Positions 8,948 through 18,500 of a DNA stretch of 64,000 nt are shown here, in pieces. Position 1 is the stretch's first letter. Every line of letters starts with the position of its first letter. The translations under genes and the position numbers were made by a program. This stretch comes from Streptomyces hundungensis (GTDB lineage: Bacteria; Actinomycetota; Actinomycetes; Streptomycetales; Streptomycetaceae). The notes beneath the pieces were generated by a model, which made no database searches, was not told the DNA's origin, and worked only from the letters and a program-made list of their open reading frames with translations. The stretch lies in the NCBI RefSeq assembly GCF_003627815.1, contig NZ_CP032698.1:124001-188000 (forward strand). The letters run 5' to 3'.

Positions 8948-9982
8948 TAGGTGCGCGGACACGCCGCCACGATGGTTCACTGCGCTGTCACCCTGGCCGA
9001 GAGCTGGCAGGACCGGCAGCGGATCGACGTGCAGCGGGAGATGAGCCTGCTGACCCAGCGGATCGTGGTCCGCTCGCTCTTCGGAAATGATCTCGCGGAC
9101 CGAGACAGCAGACTCGGCGACGCGATGGCGGTAGTAGGGCGGGAGTTCGGCGTCGAGCTCGGCGTTGGGCTTCTCACTCCGTCCTGGGTGCGGACCCCGG
9201 CACGGCGGCGCGTGCTCGCCGCGGTTGCGACGGTCGATTCCGAGATCGATCGGCTCATCCGCGCCCGCCAGGAAGCAGAACGCGAGGCTGAAGACGGGGA
9301 GGACCTGTTGAGCAGGCTGCTCGCGGCCCGGGACGAAGAGGGCGGTCGACTCACCGTACGACAGGTACGCGACGAGGCGGTGACGCTCTGGGCCGCCGGT
9401 CACGAGACCACCTCCACCGCGCTGACGTGGTGCTGGTATCTCCTGTCAGCCTCCCCGAACACACGGGCCAGGCTCACCGCAGAACTCGACCGCGTCCTCG
9501 CGGGGCGCGCCCCCTCCTACGACGACTACGACCGATTGAGCTGGACCAGACAGATCGTCAAGGAAACCCTGCGGCTCTACCCGCCCGCCTGGATTCTTCC
9601 TCCTCGGACGGCTCGGGACAAAGTCACCCTCGGAGGGACGCCGGTTCCAGCCGGTACGACCATCTGGTGCAGCCCATGGTCCACGCAACGGGACCCGCGC
9701 TGGTTTCCCAATCCGGACGTCTTCCGCCCAGAGCGCTGGGATGTGGAGCGACCGGAAAACGTGCCCGAGCACGCCTGGTTCCCGTTCGGCGGCGGCCCTC
9801 GCACTTGCCTCGGCGCGCGCTTCGCCCTCGTCGAGATGACGCTCGTCCTCGCCACGCTCGCCCAGCGCTTCCACCTCGACGTCCACCCTGAGACGGTCAC
9901 TCCCAAAGCCGGTCTACAGCTCCAGCCGGCCGCGCCACTGCACGCCACCCTCCACGATCGCACCGCCCAGACCACCCGGTGA

Positions 9983-10633
9983 GACGCGGCAACAGGCGGG
10001 ACTTGGGCGGCGTATCTGGGGTGCCGGGGGCCGGTTGGGGATGGAGCGGACCGACCGGCCGGTGTACGAGGTCACGTCTGCGAGGCAGGGCATGGGACGT
10101 CACAAGCAGCACAAGCCGCGCCGCGCGCGCGTCCGGCCGTCCACGGAGTGGTTCGGCACCACGTTCCACTGTTCAGGAAGGCCCCATGACGACGAGTCCC
10201 ACCGCAGAGGCGCCTGGGCCCCGGCCCGCTCGGACCATGCCGAACGCGAACTTCGACCCCCAGATGCCCATTGGCTGCCCGGGGCGAGCCCCACCATGGT
10301 CCTGCTCGGTCCAGATACCAAAGGGGCCGGGCAGGCCCGGCTTGGCGCGGGCCGCGGATCACGCTGCACGTCTTCGAGCCCGGCGGCGCTGATGGCAGTG
10401 CGATGGACTGCCAGGCGCTCGCGCCGGTCTGCCTGGGGAGGGCGATGAGCCGGGAGCCGTGCGAGGTACTGGGGGCGAGCGACTCATCACCGACAAGGGC
10501 GAGAAGTACTACGGTGGCGAGGGTGACCACGACAACGGTCACGGCAGCTTCTGGCTTGACCCGCACGGCGACTTCACGGACAGGACCAATAGGGCTCCCT
10601 AGCGGGACACGTTCTGAGGCACGCCAAGTAAGG
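9983..10633. other. Decayed or non-coding stretch
   Basis: No intact gene is supported. A peptide start behind a ribosome site (ATG near 10196, MTTSPTAEAPGPRPART) stays open only briefly. Near 10490-10600 another frame reads GERLITDKGEKYYGGEGD and stops before 10605. These look like scraps of one or more lost genes, interrupted by frame changes. I do not recognise the families. Confidence 0.4.
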
Positions 10634-10672
10634 CCCCGCCCGTCCGGTCTCACCAGGCCCGGACGGGCGGGG
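10634..10672. terminator. Strong GC-rich hairpin terminator
   Basis: A perfect 14-bp stem (10634-10647 with 10659-10672) closes an 11-base loop. No T tract follows, as is common in Streptomyces terminators. It would end transcription from the decayed region to its left or from the IS3 remnant to its right. Confidence 0.65.
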
Positions 10673-10806
10673 GCGGGATCTTGAGATGCCGTCCTGCGGT
10701 GTCGGACCACCGGACGCTGCGGCGGCCTCGGCCCGTCCGCCGGCACGGACTGCGGCGGCTGACACCAAGCCAACGGCCCGACACAAACACCCGCGCTCCC
10801 ACCGTC

Positions 10807-11948
10807 GGGTCTGCCGCACGATCGGGTGACAGGTTGAGTCACGCGGCCTGGAGGGCCGGTGTGGTCATGACGGTCTCGAATTCGATGGGGGTCAGCCGAC
10901 CGAGAGAGGCTTGTCTGCGGCGCCGGTGGTAGGTCCGCTCGATCCAGGTCACCATCGCGATCCGCAGTTCTTCACGGGTGGCCCAGGTCCGGCGGTCGAG
11001 GACGTTCTTCTGCAGCAGGCTGAGAAGGACTCCATGGCCGCGTTGTCGCCGGCCGCCCCGACCCTCCCTATCGAACCGGCCATCCGGTGGCGGTCCAGCG
11101 CCCGGACGAACTTCCGAGATCAGGGTGTTGCGACGACCAGTTGAATCCACCCGCGCAGAGATACAGCTTGCCGTCGCCGGCGGCATGTTCGGTGATGTCG
11201 GCGAGCCAGAGGCGGTTCGGGCCAGTCGCGGTGAAGTCACGACGGACGAGATCGTCGTGCACCGGCGGGCCAGCCTTCTTGCCCCGGCCGCGCTTTTTGC
11301 CGCACACGCTCCACCAGCGGTTGTCGCGGCAGATCCGCCACGCGGTCCGGTCCGCCATGGTGGCCCCGATGCTGCGGGCCTCATCGGCCAGGAAGCGGTA
11401 GCCGAATTCCGGGTCCTCACGGTGGGCGTCGAACAACGCGTTCGCGCGATACGCCTCCTCGAGAACGGCGTCGGGCACCGGCTTGTCGAGCCAGCGGTAG
11501 TAGGGCTGTCTGGCGAGCCCCAGCACCCGGCACGTCACCGTGACGGGCACCCCGTCCCCGGCCAGCTCCTTCACGAGCGGGTAGATCCTTTTCCCGGCAG
11601 ATGCGCCTGCGACAGATAGGCCGATGCCCGGCGCAGGACCTCGTTCTCCTGCTCCAGCAGCTTGATCCGCCGACGTGCTTCCCGCAGTTCCGCGCTCTCC
11701 TGGCTGGACGTTCCCGGCGTGGAGCCGTCGTCGATGTCCGCCCGGCGCATCCACTTCCACAGCGCCATCGGATAGACCCCGAAGTCGGTGGCCACCTGCT
11801 CGACCGTCACACCCGGACCGCGGTTCCTCGCGACCCGCACGACGTCCTGGCGGAACTCTTCCGGGTAAGGCTTGGGCACAGCGACATCCTTCCCACCTGC
11901 CCCACAGGGCAAGCCAGTTCAGATGTCACCCGATCGTGCGGCAGACCC
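10807..11948 (-). mobile_element. Decayed IS3-family element with perfect 25-bp ends
   Basis: Identical inverted repeats of 25 bp bound the element, at 10807-10831 and 11924-11948. They contain GCCGCACGATCGGGTGACA. Inside are an intact OrfA and a broken OrfB. The total length of 1142 bp is shorter than a normal IS3 of about 1.2-1.4 kb because OrfB has lost its centre. The right repeat forms the last codons and stop of the neighbouring MFS gene. Confidence 0.8.
10839..11879 (-). pseudogene. IS3-family transposase OrfA and broken OrfB
   Basis: OrfA (11571-11879, GTG start, MPKPYPEEFRQDVVRVARN) is intact. It has a helix-turn-helix and a leucine-zipper-like LLEQENEVLRRASAYL. OrfB follows in another frame (ELAGDGVPVTVTCRVLGL, then NRLWLADITEH). 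Near 11140 the sequence jumps from KLYLCAG to a segment equivalent to the region after the second catalytic Asp. A further one-base deletion near 11035 shifts the tail (SLLQKNVLDRRTWATREE) into a third frame. With part of the DDE core deleted it cannot transpose unaided. Confidence 0.85.
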
Positions 11949-13248
11949 GGGGGCGGGTGTCGAGCCCTAGGCGTTGTATGTCCCGCTCGGGGCGGATGGC
12001 CGCAAGGGCGCAGGTGCCGGCCGTGAGCATCACGGAGCCGGCGACGAGGAAGGCGGTGGTGTAGCCGGCGGCCTGGGTGTCGGCCGTGTCGATGAGGTGG
12101 CCGGTCAGGAACGGTGCCACGAGGCCCGGCAGGGTGCCGATGCCGGCGACGATGCCGAAGACGGCGCCGCGCTGGGCAGGGGGGACGACCTCCGCGGTCG
12201 TCATGTAGTGGAGGGGGATGGCGATCGCGGTGCCGCCGAAGGCCAGCGCGATCAGCACGAGCCGCGGACCGGACGCGTCGACGAACGGGAACGCCGCCAT
12301 CGCGCACCCCGCCATACACACGGCGATGCTCTGCGCCGCCCCGCTGGACCAACGGATGCTCACTCCACGGGACTTCAGCGCGTCGACGAACGGGGAGACC
12401 GCAAGGAGCAGCACGAGACCGAAGCCGGATATGACGCTGATGGCGGTCGCGGAGGCCGCCGCCGACATGTCGAGCTGCGTCCTGAGGTAGGCGGGCAGCC
12501 AGGCGTGGCTGAGGGACAGCGCCCACGCCGCTCCGAAGGCGCTGGCGATGCTGCCGAGCACGGTGCCGGTCAGCAGGATCTTGCGGTACGGCAGCCGGAG
12601 CCCGCCGGCTCCGGTGGCCGTGTGCTTGTGGTCGTACGGGCCGTCGTGGCCCACGCGCCACCACAGCAGCGCCCAGCAGGCGCTGACGACCGCGAGGACG
12701 GCGTACGCCGAGCGCCAGCCGTAGCCGTCGATCAACCAGGTGACCAGGGGTGCCGCGATCAGCGTACCCAGGGCCGCGCCGCCGATCTGGAGGGCCGAGG
12801 GCAGGGCGCGGCGCTCCGGCGGGAACCACTTGTACAGGGCGTGCATGGACATGGAAGCCGCCGGTCCCTCGGCGGCGCCGAGCAGAATGCGGCCGGCCAT
12901 CAGGGTCGGGACCGTGGCCATCACGAGGACCGGGAGCTGGGCCACGGCCCACACCACGGTCATGACGAACAGCAGGACCCGGCTGGAGATCCGGGTGGAA
13001 AGAAAGCCGACGAGGAGTCCGGAGACGCTGAACAGGAAGGAGAAGGAGCTGGAGATCAGGCCGTAGGTGCTGTTGCTGAGGTCGAGTTCCTCCATGATCG
13101 GAACGGCGGCGAGGCCGAGGACCGACTTGTCGGCGAAGTTGATGACCATGAAGGCCACGATCATCGCCATGATCAGCCAGGCTCTGCGACGGTCGGGCGC
13201 CGGGGCGGCGATGTGCCGGGGCTGCGCGGCGGCGGTACGGGGTGTCAT
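11926..13248 (-). CDS. MFS permease (anion/cation symporter-like), C-terminus altered by IS
   Basis: A 440-residue major facilitator with about 12 hydrophobic segments. The N-terminal half (NFADKSVLGLAAVPIMEEL, then GRILLGAAEGPAASMSMHAL) resembles the ACS family, which imports organic acids. The gene lies 124 bp after an acyl-CoA dehydrogenase and a CoA ligase on the same strand, so it probably imports the acid those enzymes process. The last seven residues, RVCRTIG, and the stop come from the terminal repeat of the IS3 element, so the original C-terminal tail has been replaced. All membrane segments seem to be kept. Confidence 0.8.
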   Translation of the reverse strand: MTPRTAAAQPRHIAAPAPDRRRAWLIMAMIVAFMVINFADKSVLGLAAVPIMEELDLSNSTYGLISSSFSFLFSVSGLLVGFLSTRISSRVLLFVMTVVWAVAQLPVLVMATVPTLMAGRILLGAAEGPAASMSMHALYKWFPPERRALPSALQIGGAALGTLIAAPLVTWLIDGYGWRSAYAVLAVVSACWALLWWRVGHDGPYDHKHTATGAGGLRLPYRKILLTGTVLGSIASAFGAAWALSLSHAWLPAYLRTQLDMSAAASATAISVISGFGLVLLLAVSPFVDALKSRGVSIRWSSGAAQSIAVCMAGCAMAAFPFVDASGPRLVLIALAFGGTAIAIPLHYMTTAEVVPPAQRGAVFGIVAGIGTLPGLVAPFLTGHLIDTADTQAAGYTTAFLVAGSVMLTAGTCALAAIRPERDIQRLGLDTRPRVCRTIG

Positions 13249-13372
13249 GGGGCGACTCCTGCGGATGCGGGTGGAGCAGGGGGTCGTACGGGCGGGCGGT
13301 CGTCCCCCGTGGCCGCGGGCCCCGCTGGTCGAAGCAGGGCCCGCGGCACCGCCCTGGGCACCAAGGGGTCGG

Positions 13373-14541
13373 TCAGATCAGGCCCTTGGCGATGGCGTTC
13401 TTGTGGATCTCGGTGGTTCCGGTGACGATCCGGAACATCCGCAGGCTGCGGAAGATCTGCTCGACCTCGTGGCCGCGGGTCAGCCCGGCCTTGCCGTGGA
13501 TCTGGACCGCCTGGTCGGCGACGCGGAAGGACGCCTCGGAGGTGAAGAGCTTGCACATGTTGGCCTCGACGGAGACGTTGTCTCCCCGGTCGGCCTTGGC
13601 GGCGGTGGTCATCACCATCGCGCGGGCGGCGTAGATCTCGGTGGCCATCTCGGCGATCTTGTGGTGGATGGCCTGGTGGGCGAGGAGCGGCTGGCCGAAG
13701 ACGACGCGGTTCATGGCGTACTGCACCGACAGGTCCCAGGCGCGGCGGGCGGCGCCGATGAGGGACGGGCAGTGCAGCAGGCGGTTGAGGGTGATGCGGC
13801 CGATGCCGATGCGCAGGCCCTGTCCGATCTCGCCGAGGAGGTTCGCGGCGGGGATCCGGCAGTCCTCGAAGACGAGGTCGCCCTCCATCTGCTGGCCGGA
13901 CATGGGGACTTCGCCGTCGAGGACCGTGCAGCCCGGGGTGTCCAGGTCGACGAGGAAGGCGCTGTACGCCTCCTCGGTGCCGGCCATGCGGGCGACGACG
14001 ATCGCGAAGTCCGCAAAGGGGGCCGCGGAGGAGAACACCTTCTTGCCGTTGAGGACGTAGGTGTCCCCGTCGGGGGTGGCGGTGGTCGTCATGCGGCGCA
14101 CGTCGGAGCCGGCGTCCTCCTCCGTGATGGAGAAGCAGCACGCCCGCTCACCCCGGACGACGGGCATCAGGTAGCGCTCCCGCTGCTCCTCGGTGGCGTA
14201 CTTCACGATCGCGCCGACGCGCAGCGGACCGCCCATGTCGCCGAGCACCGAGTGGGAGAGAGCGGCGCCGGAGGCGGTCAGCTCTTCTTTGAGGGCGCAC
14301 AGTTCGTAGAAGCTCAGGCCCTGGCCGCCGAGCTCGGGGGCAGGCTGATGCCGTAGAAGCCGAGTTCGGCGCTGCGCTTCCAGACGTGTTCGAGGGTGGT
14401 GCGGTCGAGCTTGGTCTCCGCGGTGATGCCGTGCTCGCGCTCGTACGGGATGAGCTCGTCGGCAAGGTAGGCGCGCAGGCGGACGACGAGGTCCTGGAGG
14501 CGCGGGTTGTCGTCGTAGGAGGGTTCGAGGGTGAAGGGCAT
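13373..14541 (-). pseudogene. Acyl-CoA dehydrogenase gene with one frameshift
   Basis: The N-terminus (MPFTLEPSYDDNPRLQDL) starts at 14541 and runs to GISLPP near 14335. The frame then fails because a C run appears one base short. Adding one C restores an ELGGQGLSFYEL continuation, after which frame 13373-14248 carries the rest. That part has the FAD/substrate region CCFSITEEDAGSDVRR and the C-terminal four-helix domain ending VTGTTEIHKNAIAKG. The intact enzyme would oxidise an acyl-CoA made by the adjacent ligase, which ends 14 bp upstream. The single-base defect in a homopolymer makes a sequencing error a real alternative. Confidence 0.8.
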
Positions 14542-14555
14542 GCCAGGGGTCCTGT

Positions 14556-16112
14556 TCAGTTGACGCGGCGCTCGGCGCCCGTCCAGTAGCGGTCGCGGAT
14601 GGCGCGGCGGTCGATCTTGCCGTTGGGGTTGTGGGGCAGGGCAGCGACGAAGTCGACCGAGCGGGGCTTCTTCATGCGGGCCAGGTGCTCGGCGCAGAAG
14701 TCGATGAGGCCGGTCTCTGTGAGGGTGGTGCCGTCGCGTGCCACGACGACCGCCTTGACGGCCTCTCCCCACTGCTCGTCCGGGACGCCGACGACGGCGG
14801 CCTCGTAGACGTCGGGGTGCTGGTGCAGGACGGACTCGACCTCGACGGCGTAGATGTTGAACCCGCCGGAGACGATCATGTCCTTCTTGCGGTCGACGAT
14901 GAAGACGTAGCCGTCGGGACGACGGCGGGCGAGGTCGCCGGTGAGGAACCAGCCGTCCCGGAAGGTCTCCGCCGTGAGGTTCGGCTCGTTGTGGTAGCCG
15001 GGGACGACATCGGGGCCGCGGACGGCGATCTCTCCGATCTCTCCGTCGGCGACGGGCTGTCCGCTGTCGTCGACGATGGCGACTTCGGCCTCGGCGAGCG
15101 GACGGCCGCAGGACAGCAGCAGCTCCTCGTCCTCGCCCTCGATCGCCCGCCGGTGGTCCTCTGTGGAGAGGAAGAGCACGCCGGAGGTCGTCTCACCGCA
15201 CCCGTAGCCCTGGGAGAGGACGGGTCCGAAGAGGTCCCAGGCGGCCCTGATCCGGGCCGGTGACATGGGCGCGGCGCCGTAGATCAGCTGGCGCAGGGTG
15301 GAGAGGTCGTAGTCGCGGGCGTTCGGCAGCGCGAGGACGGTGTTGACCATGGTGGGGACGACGAAGGCGTGGGTGGCGCGCTCGCGCTGGACGGTGGCGA
15401 GGAACTCCTCGGCGTCCCAGCGGGGCAGCACGATCGCACAGCCTCCGGCGAAGAAGATCCCCATCAGCGGCATGCCGGAGGCGTGGGTGACGGGTCCGGC
15501 CAGGATCTGCCGGTCACCGGGGCCCACCCGGGTGCCGGCGCTCATCACCGACTTGCGCATCAGGGCGAGCCGGTTGCCGTAGGTCTGGACCGCCGCCTTG
15601 AGTGTGCCGGTGGAGCCCGAGGTGAAGTGCAGCACGGCGATGTCGCCCTCGTCGCACTCCGTCTCGACGGGTTCCGGCTCGGTGCCCGCGAGGGTCTCGG
15701 CGTAGCCCGGACCCAGATCGCTCGGGCCGTCGTAGCCGATGACGGTCTTCACCCCCGTACCGGGCACCGCGGCGCGGGCGATGTCCAGATGGGCGGCGTC
15801 CGTCAGCAGCACCCGTGCGTCCGACTCCGCGAGCAAGTGGGCCACCTCGGCGGTGCCGAGCCTGGCGTTGATCGGCGCCCGGGCCAGGCCGGCCTTGTAG
15901 AGGGCCACCTCCGTGACGACCAGTTCCGCGCGGTTGCCGGCGAGGGTCGCCACCCGGTCTCCCCGGTTCAGGCCGAGGGCAACCAGGGCCGTCGCGAGCC
16001 GGTTGCTGTGGTCGTCGAGTTCCGCGTACGTCAGCCGCACGGGTCCGCAGACCACCGCCTCGGCATCGGGTTGGTGGCCGGCAGTCCGGCGTACGTACCG
16101 CCCGAAGTTCAT
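14556..16112 (-). CDS. AMP-binding acid-CoA ligase
   Basis: A 518-residue member of the acyl-adenylate superfamily (ANL), which activates a carboxylic acid with ATP and loads it on CoA. Motif A3 (VLHFTSGSTGTLKAAV) is near residue 155, the GYGCGETTSG loop near 285, DGWFLTGDLARRRPDGY near 390, and the catalytic Lys near the end in PNGKIDRR. ATG at 16112 is chosen over the longer frame because CTCTGGAGATGCG precedes it and homology starts there. It is the first gene of a minus-strand operon with an acyl-CoA dehydrogenase and an MFS permease. The substrate (fatty or aromatic acid) is not resolved. Confidence 0.88.
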   Translation of the reverse strand: MNFGRYVRRTAGHQPDAEAVVCGPVRLTYAELDDHSNRLATALVALGLNRGDRVATLAGNRAELVVTEVALYKAGLARAPINARLGTAEVAHLLAESDARVLLTDAAHLDIARAAVPGTGVKTVIGYDGPSDLGPGYAETLAGTEPEPVETECDEGDIAVLHFTSGSTGTLKAAVQTYGNRLALMRKSVMSAGTRVGPGDRQILAGPVTHASGMPLMGIFFAGGCAIVLPRWDAEEFLATVQRERATHAFVVPTMVNTVLALPNARDYDLSTLRQLIYGAAPMSPARIRAAWDLFGPVLSQGYGCGETTSGVLFLSTEDHRRAIEGEDEELLLSCGRPLAEAEVAIVDDSGQPVADGEIGEIAVRGPDVVPGYHNEPNLTAETFRDGWFLTGDLARRRPDGYVFIVDRKKDMIVSGGFNIYAVEVESVLHQHPDVYEAAVVGVPDEQWGEAVKAVVVARDGTTLTETGLIDFCAEHLARMKKPRSVDFVAALPHNPNGKIDRRAIRDRYWTGAERRVN

Positions 16113-16126
16113 CGCATCTCCAGAGT

Positions 16127-16147
16127 TTCCGAACAGTATGTCCGATA
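16127..16147. promoter_or_regulatory. Palindromic operator between ligase operon and TetR gene
   Basis: An imperfect inverted repeat, TTCCGAACA and TGTCCGATA separated by GTA, lies in the 113-bp divergent intergenic region. The same core, ACAGTRTGTCCGRTA, recurs at 16911-16935 downstream of the regulator. The position and the repetition argue for a TetR-binding site controlling the CoA-ligase operon and the regulator itself. Confidence 0.6.
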
Positions 16148-16225
16148 GCAAGCTTGGTGTGCGGCAACGTAAAGGCAGCGTTAGGGTCAGGTCAACGGTT
16201 CGGACGAGAAGGAAACGAATTGGAC

Positions 16226-16852
16226 ATGAAGCCCGCGGGAGACCGCCGCGTCCGCAGGACGCGGGCCGCACTGCGCCAGGCCCTGGTCGAACTGGTCCTG
16301 GAGAGGGGGTTCCACGCGATCACCGTCGAGGAGATCACCGAGCGCGCCGACGTCGGCCGGGCCACCTTCTACGCGCACTACCGCGACAAGGAAGACCTGC
16401 TGGTAGGCATCGTCCGCGACCTCGCCGAGGACCGGGACCGCCTCCTGCCGGCGGTCCGGCAGGCACACGCGGAGGGGTTCACCGGACTGCCGGTGAAGTA
16501 CATCTTCGAACACGCCGAGCAGGAGAAACCCGTCTACCGGGTCGTCCTGCGGGGCGAGGGCGACGGCCGGGCCCTGCGGGAGTTCACGGACCTCATCTGC
16601 GCCCACGCCGAGGCCGCCTTCCGCACACGGACCGAGCAGCTCGGGGTGACACCGCGGATCCCCCTCGACGTCGTCGCCCGCGCCTGGACCGGCGAACTCA
16701 TCGGCCTGCTCACCTGGTGGGTCGAGAACGACACCGGCTACAGCGCCGCCGAAATCACCGCCCACCTGCGCGACCTGTCGGTCTACGGCCGCGTCTGGGC
16801 CACCGGACTCGCCCCGTCCGACGCCCCCGGAGCCCTCGACCTCACCCCCTGA
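16226..16852 (+). CDS. TetR-family transcriptional regulator
   Basis: A 208-residue regulator. The N-terminal helix-turn-helix spans about residues 10-55 (TRAALRQALVELVLERGF, ITVEEITERADVGRATFYAHY). The C-terminal ligand domain has no specific signature I can name. It is divergent from the CoA-ligase operon, and matching palindromes lie on both sides of it, so it most likely represses that operon and responds to the acid or its CoA ester. ATG at 16226 follows a GAGAAGGAAAC ribosome site. Confidence 0.85.
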   Translation: MKPAGDRRVRRTRAALRQALVELVLERGFHAITVEEITERADVGRATFYAHYRDKEDLLVGIVRDLAEDRDRLLPAVRQAHAEGFTGLPVKYIFEHAEQEKPVYRVVLRGEGDGRALREFTDLICAHAEAAFRTRTEQLGVTPRIPLDVVARAWTGELIGLLTWWVENDTGYSAAEITAHLRDLSVYGRVWATGLAPSDAPGALDLTP

Positions 16853-16910
16853 ACTGCACCGGAACCACCCGGCTCCCTCGCTCCTACCCAGGACCGGACA
16901 CCCTCGTCGA

Positions 16911-16935
16911 GATACCAGACAGTGTGTCCGGTATC
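16911..16935. promoter_or_regulatory. Second, near-perfect TetR-type operator
   Basis: A 25-bp inverted repeat has outer arms GATACC and GGTATC, inner arms GACA and TGTC, and a GTG centre. It shares ACAGTRTGTCCGRTA with the site at 16127. It sits 40 bp before a start codon (16975) whose gene is cut off after 15 codons. It probably once controlled a gene that has since been lost. Confidence 0.6.
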
Positions 16936-16974
16936 GAGCCCATAGACGCGCGGCCTACGGAGCGGAGCAGACGC

Positions 16975-17022
16975 ATGACAAGCATTTCCTCACTGCCTGA
17001 TCTCGTGTGGGCGCGGGGATAG
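16975..17022 (+). pseudogene. Start of a lost operator-controlled gene
   Basis: A well-placed ATG behind GGAGCGGAG opens a frame reading [15 protein letters not shown], which stops at once. The position directly after a strong palindromic operator suggests the 5' end of a real gene whose body was removed when the DNA carrying the following membrane-protein gene and Tn3 fragment joined here. Fifteen codons are too few to name the family. Confidence 0.4.
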
Positions 17023-17556
17023 GCAGTCGTCCAACTCTCTACGCGGGAAATTGCCAGCGATCGACACATGATCGTCGACCTGGACGGAGTCGTACCCGTC
17101 TTCCTGCCAGCGGGCGACGATGGGCTCATAGCAGGCCACATGCGCGCACAGCTCCTTCAGGGGCTCTGGGATGGTGTCCTCGCGCAACAGGTCGGCATGG
17201 GAGACGACCGTCTCGACCATGCGCCGGTTGAGTGGCATGAAGACCGTTGACATCCACAAGCGCCAGGTGGCGGCGTGCTCCGTGGTGACGGGGGCCAACG
17301 CAGTCCACGGGTTCCCGCCCCCGTCGGCGAACTTGCGCCAGGCCCGGTCCACGGCCTCCGCCTGTGCATAGAGCGGACCGTAGAGCTCGCTGAGCTGGCG
17401 GTTGACCCGATCCAGATGATCCTTGCGGCGCGCCAGACGCAGATTCGTCAGGTAGGTGGCCGCGTAGCCGGTAGCCGCCACGAACACCGTTACCACCAGA
17501 GGGACTACGACACTCAGCTGCACGAGGGCAACAACGCTACCCAGGGGCGGGCACAT
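16990..17556 (-). CDS. Hypothetical protein with one N-terminal membrane segment
   Basis: A 188-residue protein with a hydrophobic N-terminus ([18 protein letters not shown]) as a likely membrane anchor. A basic stretch ([17 protein letters not shown]) follows, then a soluble mostly helical domain ([35 protein letters not shown]). I recall such proteins as unnamed Streptomyces hypotheticals and know no role for them. Starts further upstream (to 17631) are open. Its 3' end overlaps the truncated peptide at 16975, so this gene marks foreign DNA brought to the junction. Confidence 0.55.
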   Translation of the reverse strand: MCPPLGSVVALVQLSVVVPLVVTVFVAATGYAATYLTNLRLARRKDHLDRVNRQLSELYGPLYAQAEAVDRAWRKFADGGGNPWTALAPVTTEHAATWRLWMSTVFMPLNRRMVETVVSHADLLREDTIPEPLKELCAHVACYEPIVARWQEDGYDSVQVDDHVSIAGNFPRRELDDCLSPRPHEIRQ

Positions 17557-17669
17557 GCGTATGCGAATGCGGGAACCCGCCACACTCGCGACGGTTAGGC
17601 TGCAACTACACGCGGGTTCCGCCCCGTTCACGTCCAGGAATCCGCGAACCCGCGCGCTTCCGGACCCGG

Positions 17670-18500
17670 GTGATGATCTACTGGCACGTCGAGAAGAAGT
17701 CGCTGTGCGTCTACAGCCAGCTCAAGTCCTGCTCTGCCTCCGAGGTCGCGGCGATGATCGAGGGCGTGCTGCGGCACTGCACGGACGTGGAGATCGACCG
17801 GCAGTACACCGACACGCACGGCGCCTCCATCGTCGGGTTCGCCTTCGCCCACATGCTCGGCTTCAACCTGCTGCCCAGGCTGAAGAACGTCGGCTCGGCA
17901 CGCCTGTACCGGCCGGCGGCCGGGGAGGACGAGAAGTGGCCGAACCTGGCGCCGGTGCTGTCGACCAAGACGATCGACTGGGACCTGATCCGCCAGCAGT
18001 ACGACCAGATCGTGAAGTACACCACCGCTCTGCGCCTGGGCACCTCGGAGGCCGAGCAGGTCCGGCGGCGCTTCACCCGCGGCGGGCCGAAGCACCCGAC
18101 GTACAGGGCGATCGAGGAACTCGGGCGGGCGGTACGTACGGCGTTCATCTGCGACTACCTCGCCGACGCCGACCTGCGCCGCGAGATCAACGACGGGCTC
18201 CAGGTCGTGGAGAATCGGAACTCCGCCAACCACGACCTGTTCTACGGCAAGGACGGCGACCTGACCGGCTCCGACAAGGAGTCCCAGGAAGTCGCCATGC
18301 TCGCCCTGCACCTGCTCCAGTCCGCGTTGGTGCACGTCAACACCCTGCTCCTCCAGGACGTCCTGAGTGAGGAGAAGTGGCAGAAGCAGCTCACCGACGC
18401 CGACCGGCGGGCCCTGTCCCCGCTGTTCTGGACCCACGTGAACCCCTACGGCCGGTTCGAGCTGGACATGAACTCACACCTCGCCCTCGCCGCGGCGTCC
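17670..18500 (+). pseudogene. tnpA: C-terminal fragment of Tn3-family transposase
   Basis: About 275 residues match the C-terminal catalytic domain of Tn3 transposases. The start [20 protein letters not shown] corresponds to the region after the first catalytic Asp. [15 protein letters not shown] holds the second Asp and [17 protein letters not shown] the catalytic Glu, and the family's usual tail [15 protein letters not shown] is present. The roughly 700 N-terminal residues and the first Asp are gone. The frame remains open to 18758 with non-homologous sequence. I could not identify a resolvase gene or terminal repeats. Confidence 0.85.

Larger units (their letters stand above)
7450..9982 (+). 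pseudogene. Cytochrome P450 gene interrupted by IS630 element
   Basis: Residues 1-111 (7450-7784) and a C-terminal 343 residues (8951-9982) together make one P450. The first part starts MPAVPFVPVTGPRGLPLLG and ends in the C-helix WRRKRSLVQPTV. The second has the I-helix AGHETTS, the ETLR motif (ExxR) and the heme-ligand loop FGGGPRTCLG with its Cys. An IS630 element sits between them at a TA dinucleotide. Joining 7784 to 8950 restores the frame exactly but gives TAG at the junction codon, where a sense codon is expected, so a point change has probably occurred as well. The IS5-family element ends about 60 bp upstream. No redox partner gene is adjacent, so the original substrate is unknown. 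Confidence 0.85.

Noticed and set aside
11974..13425. 483-codon plus-strand frame opposite the MFS gene
   Set aside because: Extremely Gly/Arg/Glu/Asp-rich translation typical of the complement of membrane-protein codons; the minus strand has a clear 12-helix permease.
13067..14356. 429-codon plus-strand frame opposite the acyl-CoA dehydrogenase
   Set aside because: It is longer than the frames of the real gene only because that gene is frameshifted; no conserved motif is present.
16911..16935. Reading the palindrome as a transcription terminator of the TetR gene
   Set aside because: The arms are short and interrupted, the sequence matches the operator at 16127 and a start codon follows 40 bp later, so an operator fits better.
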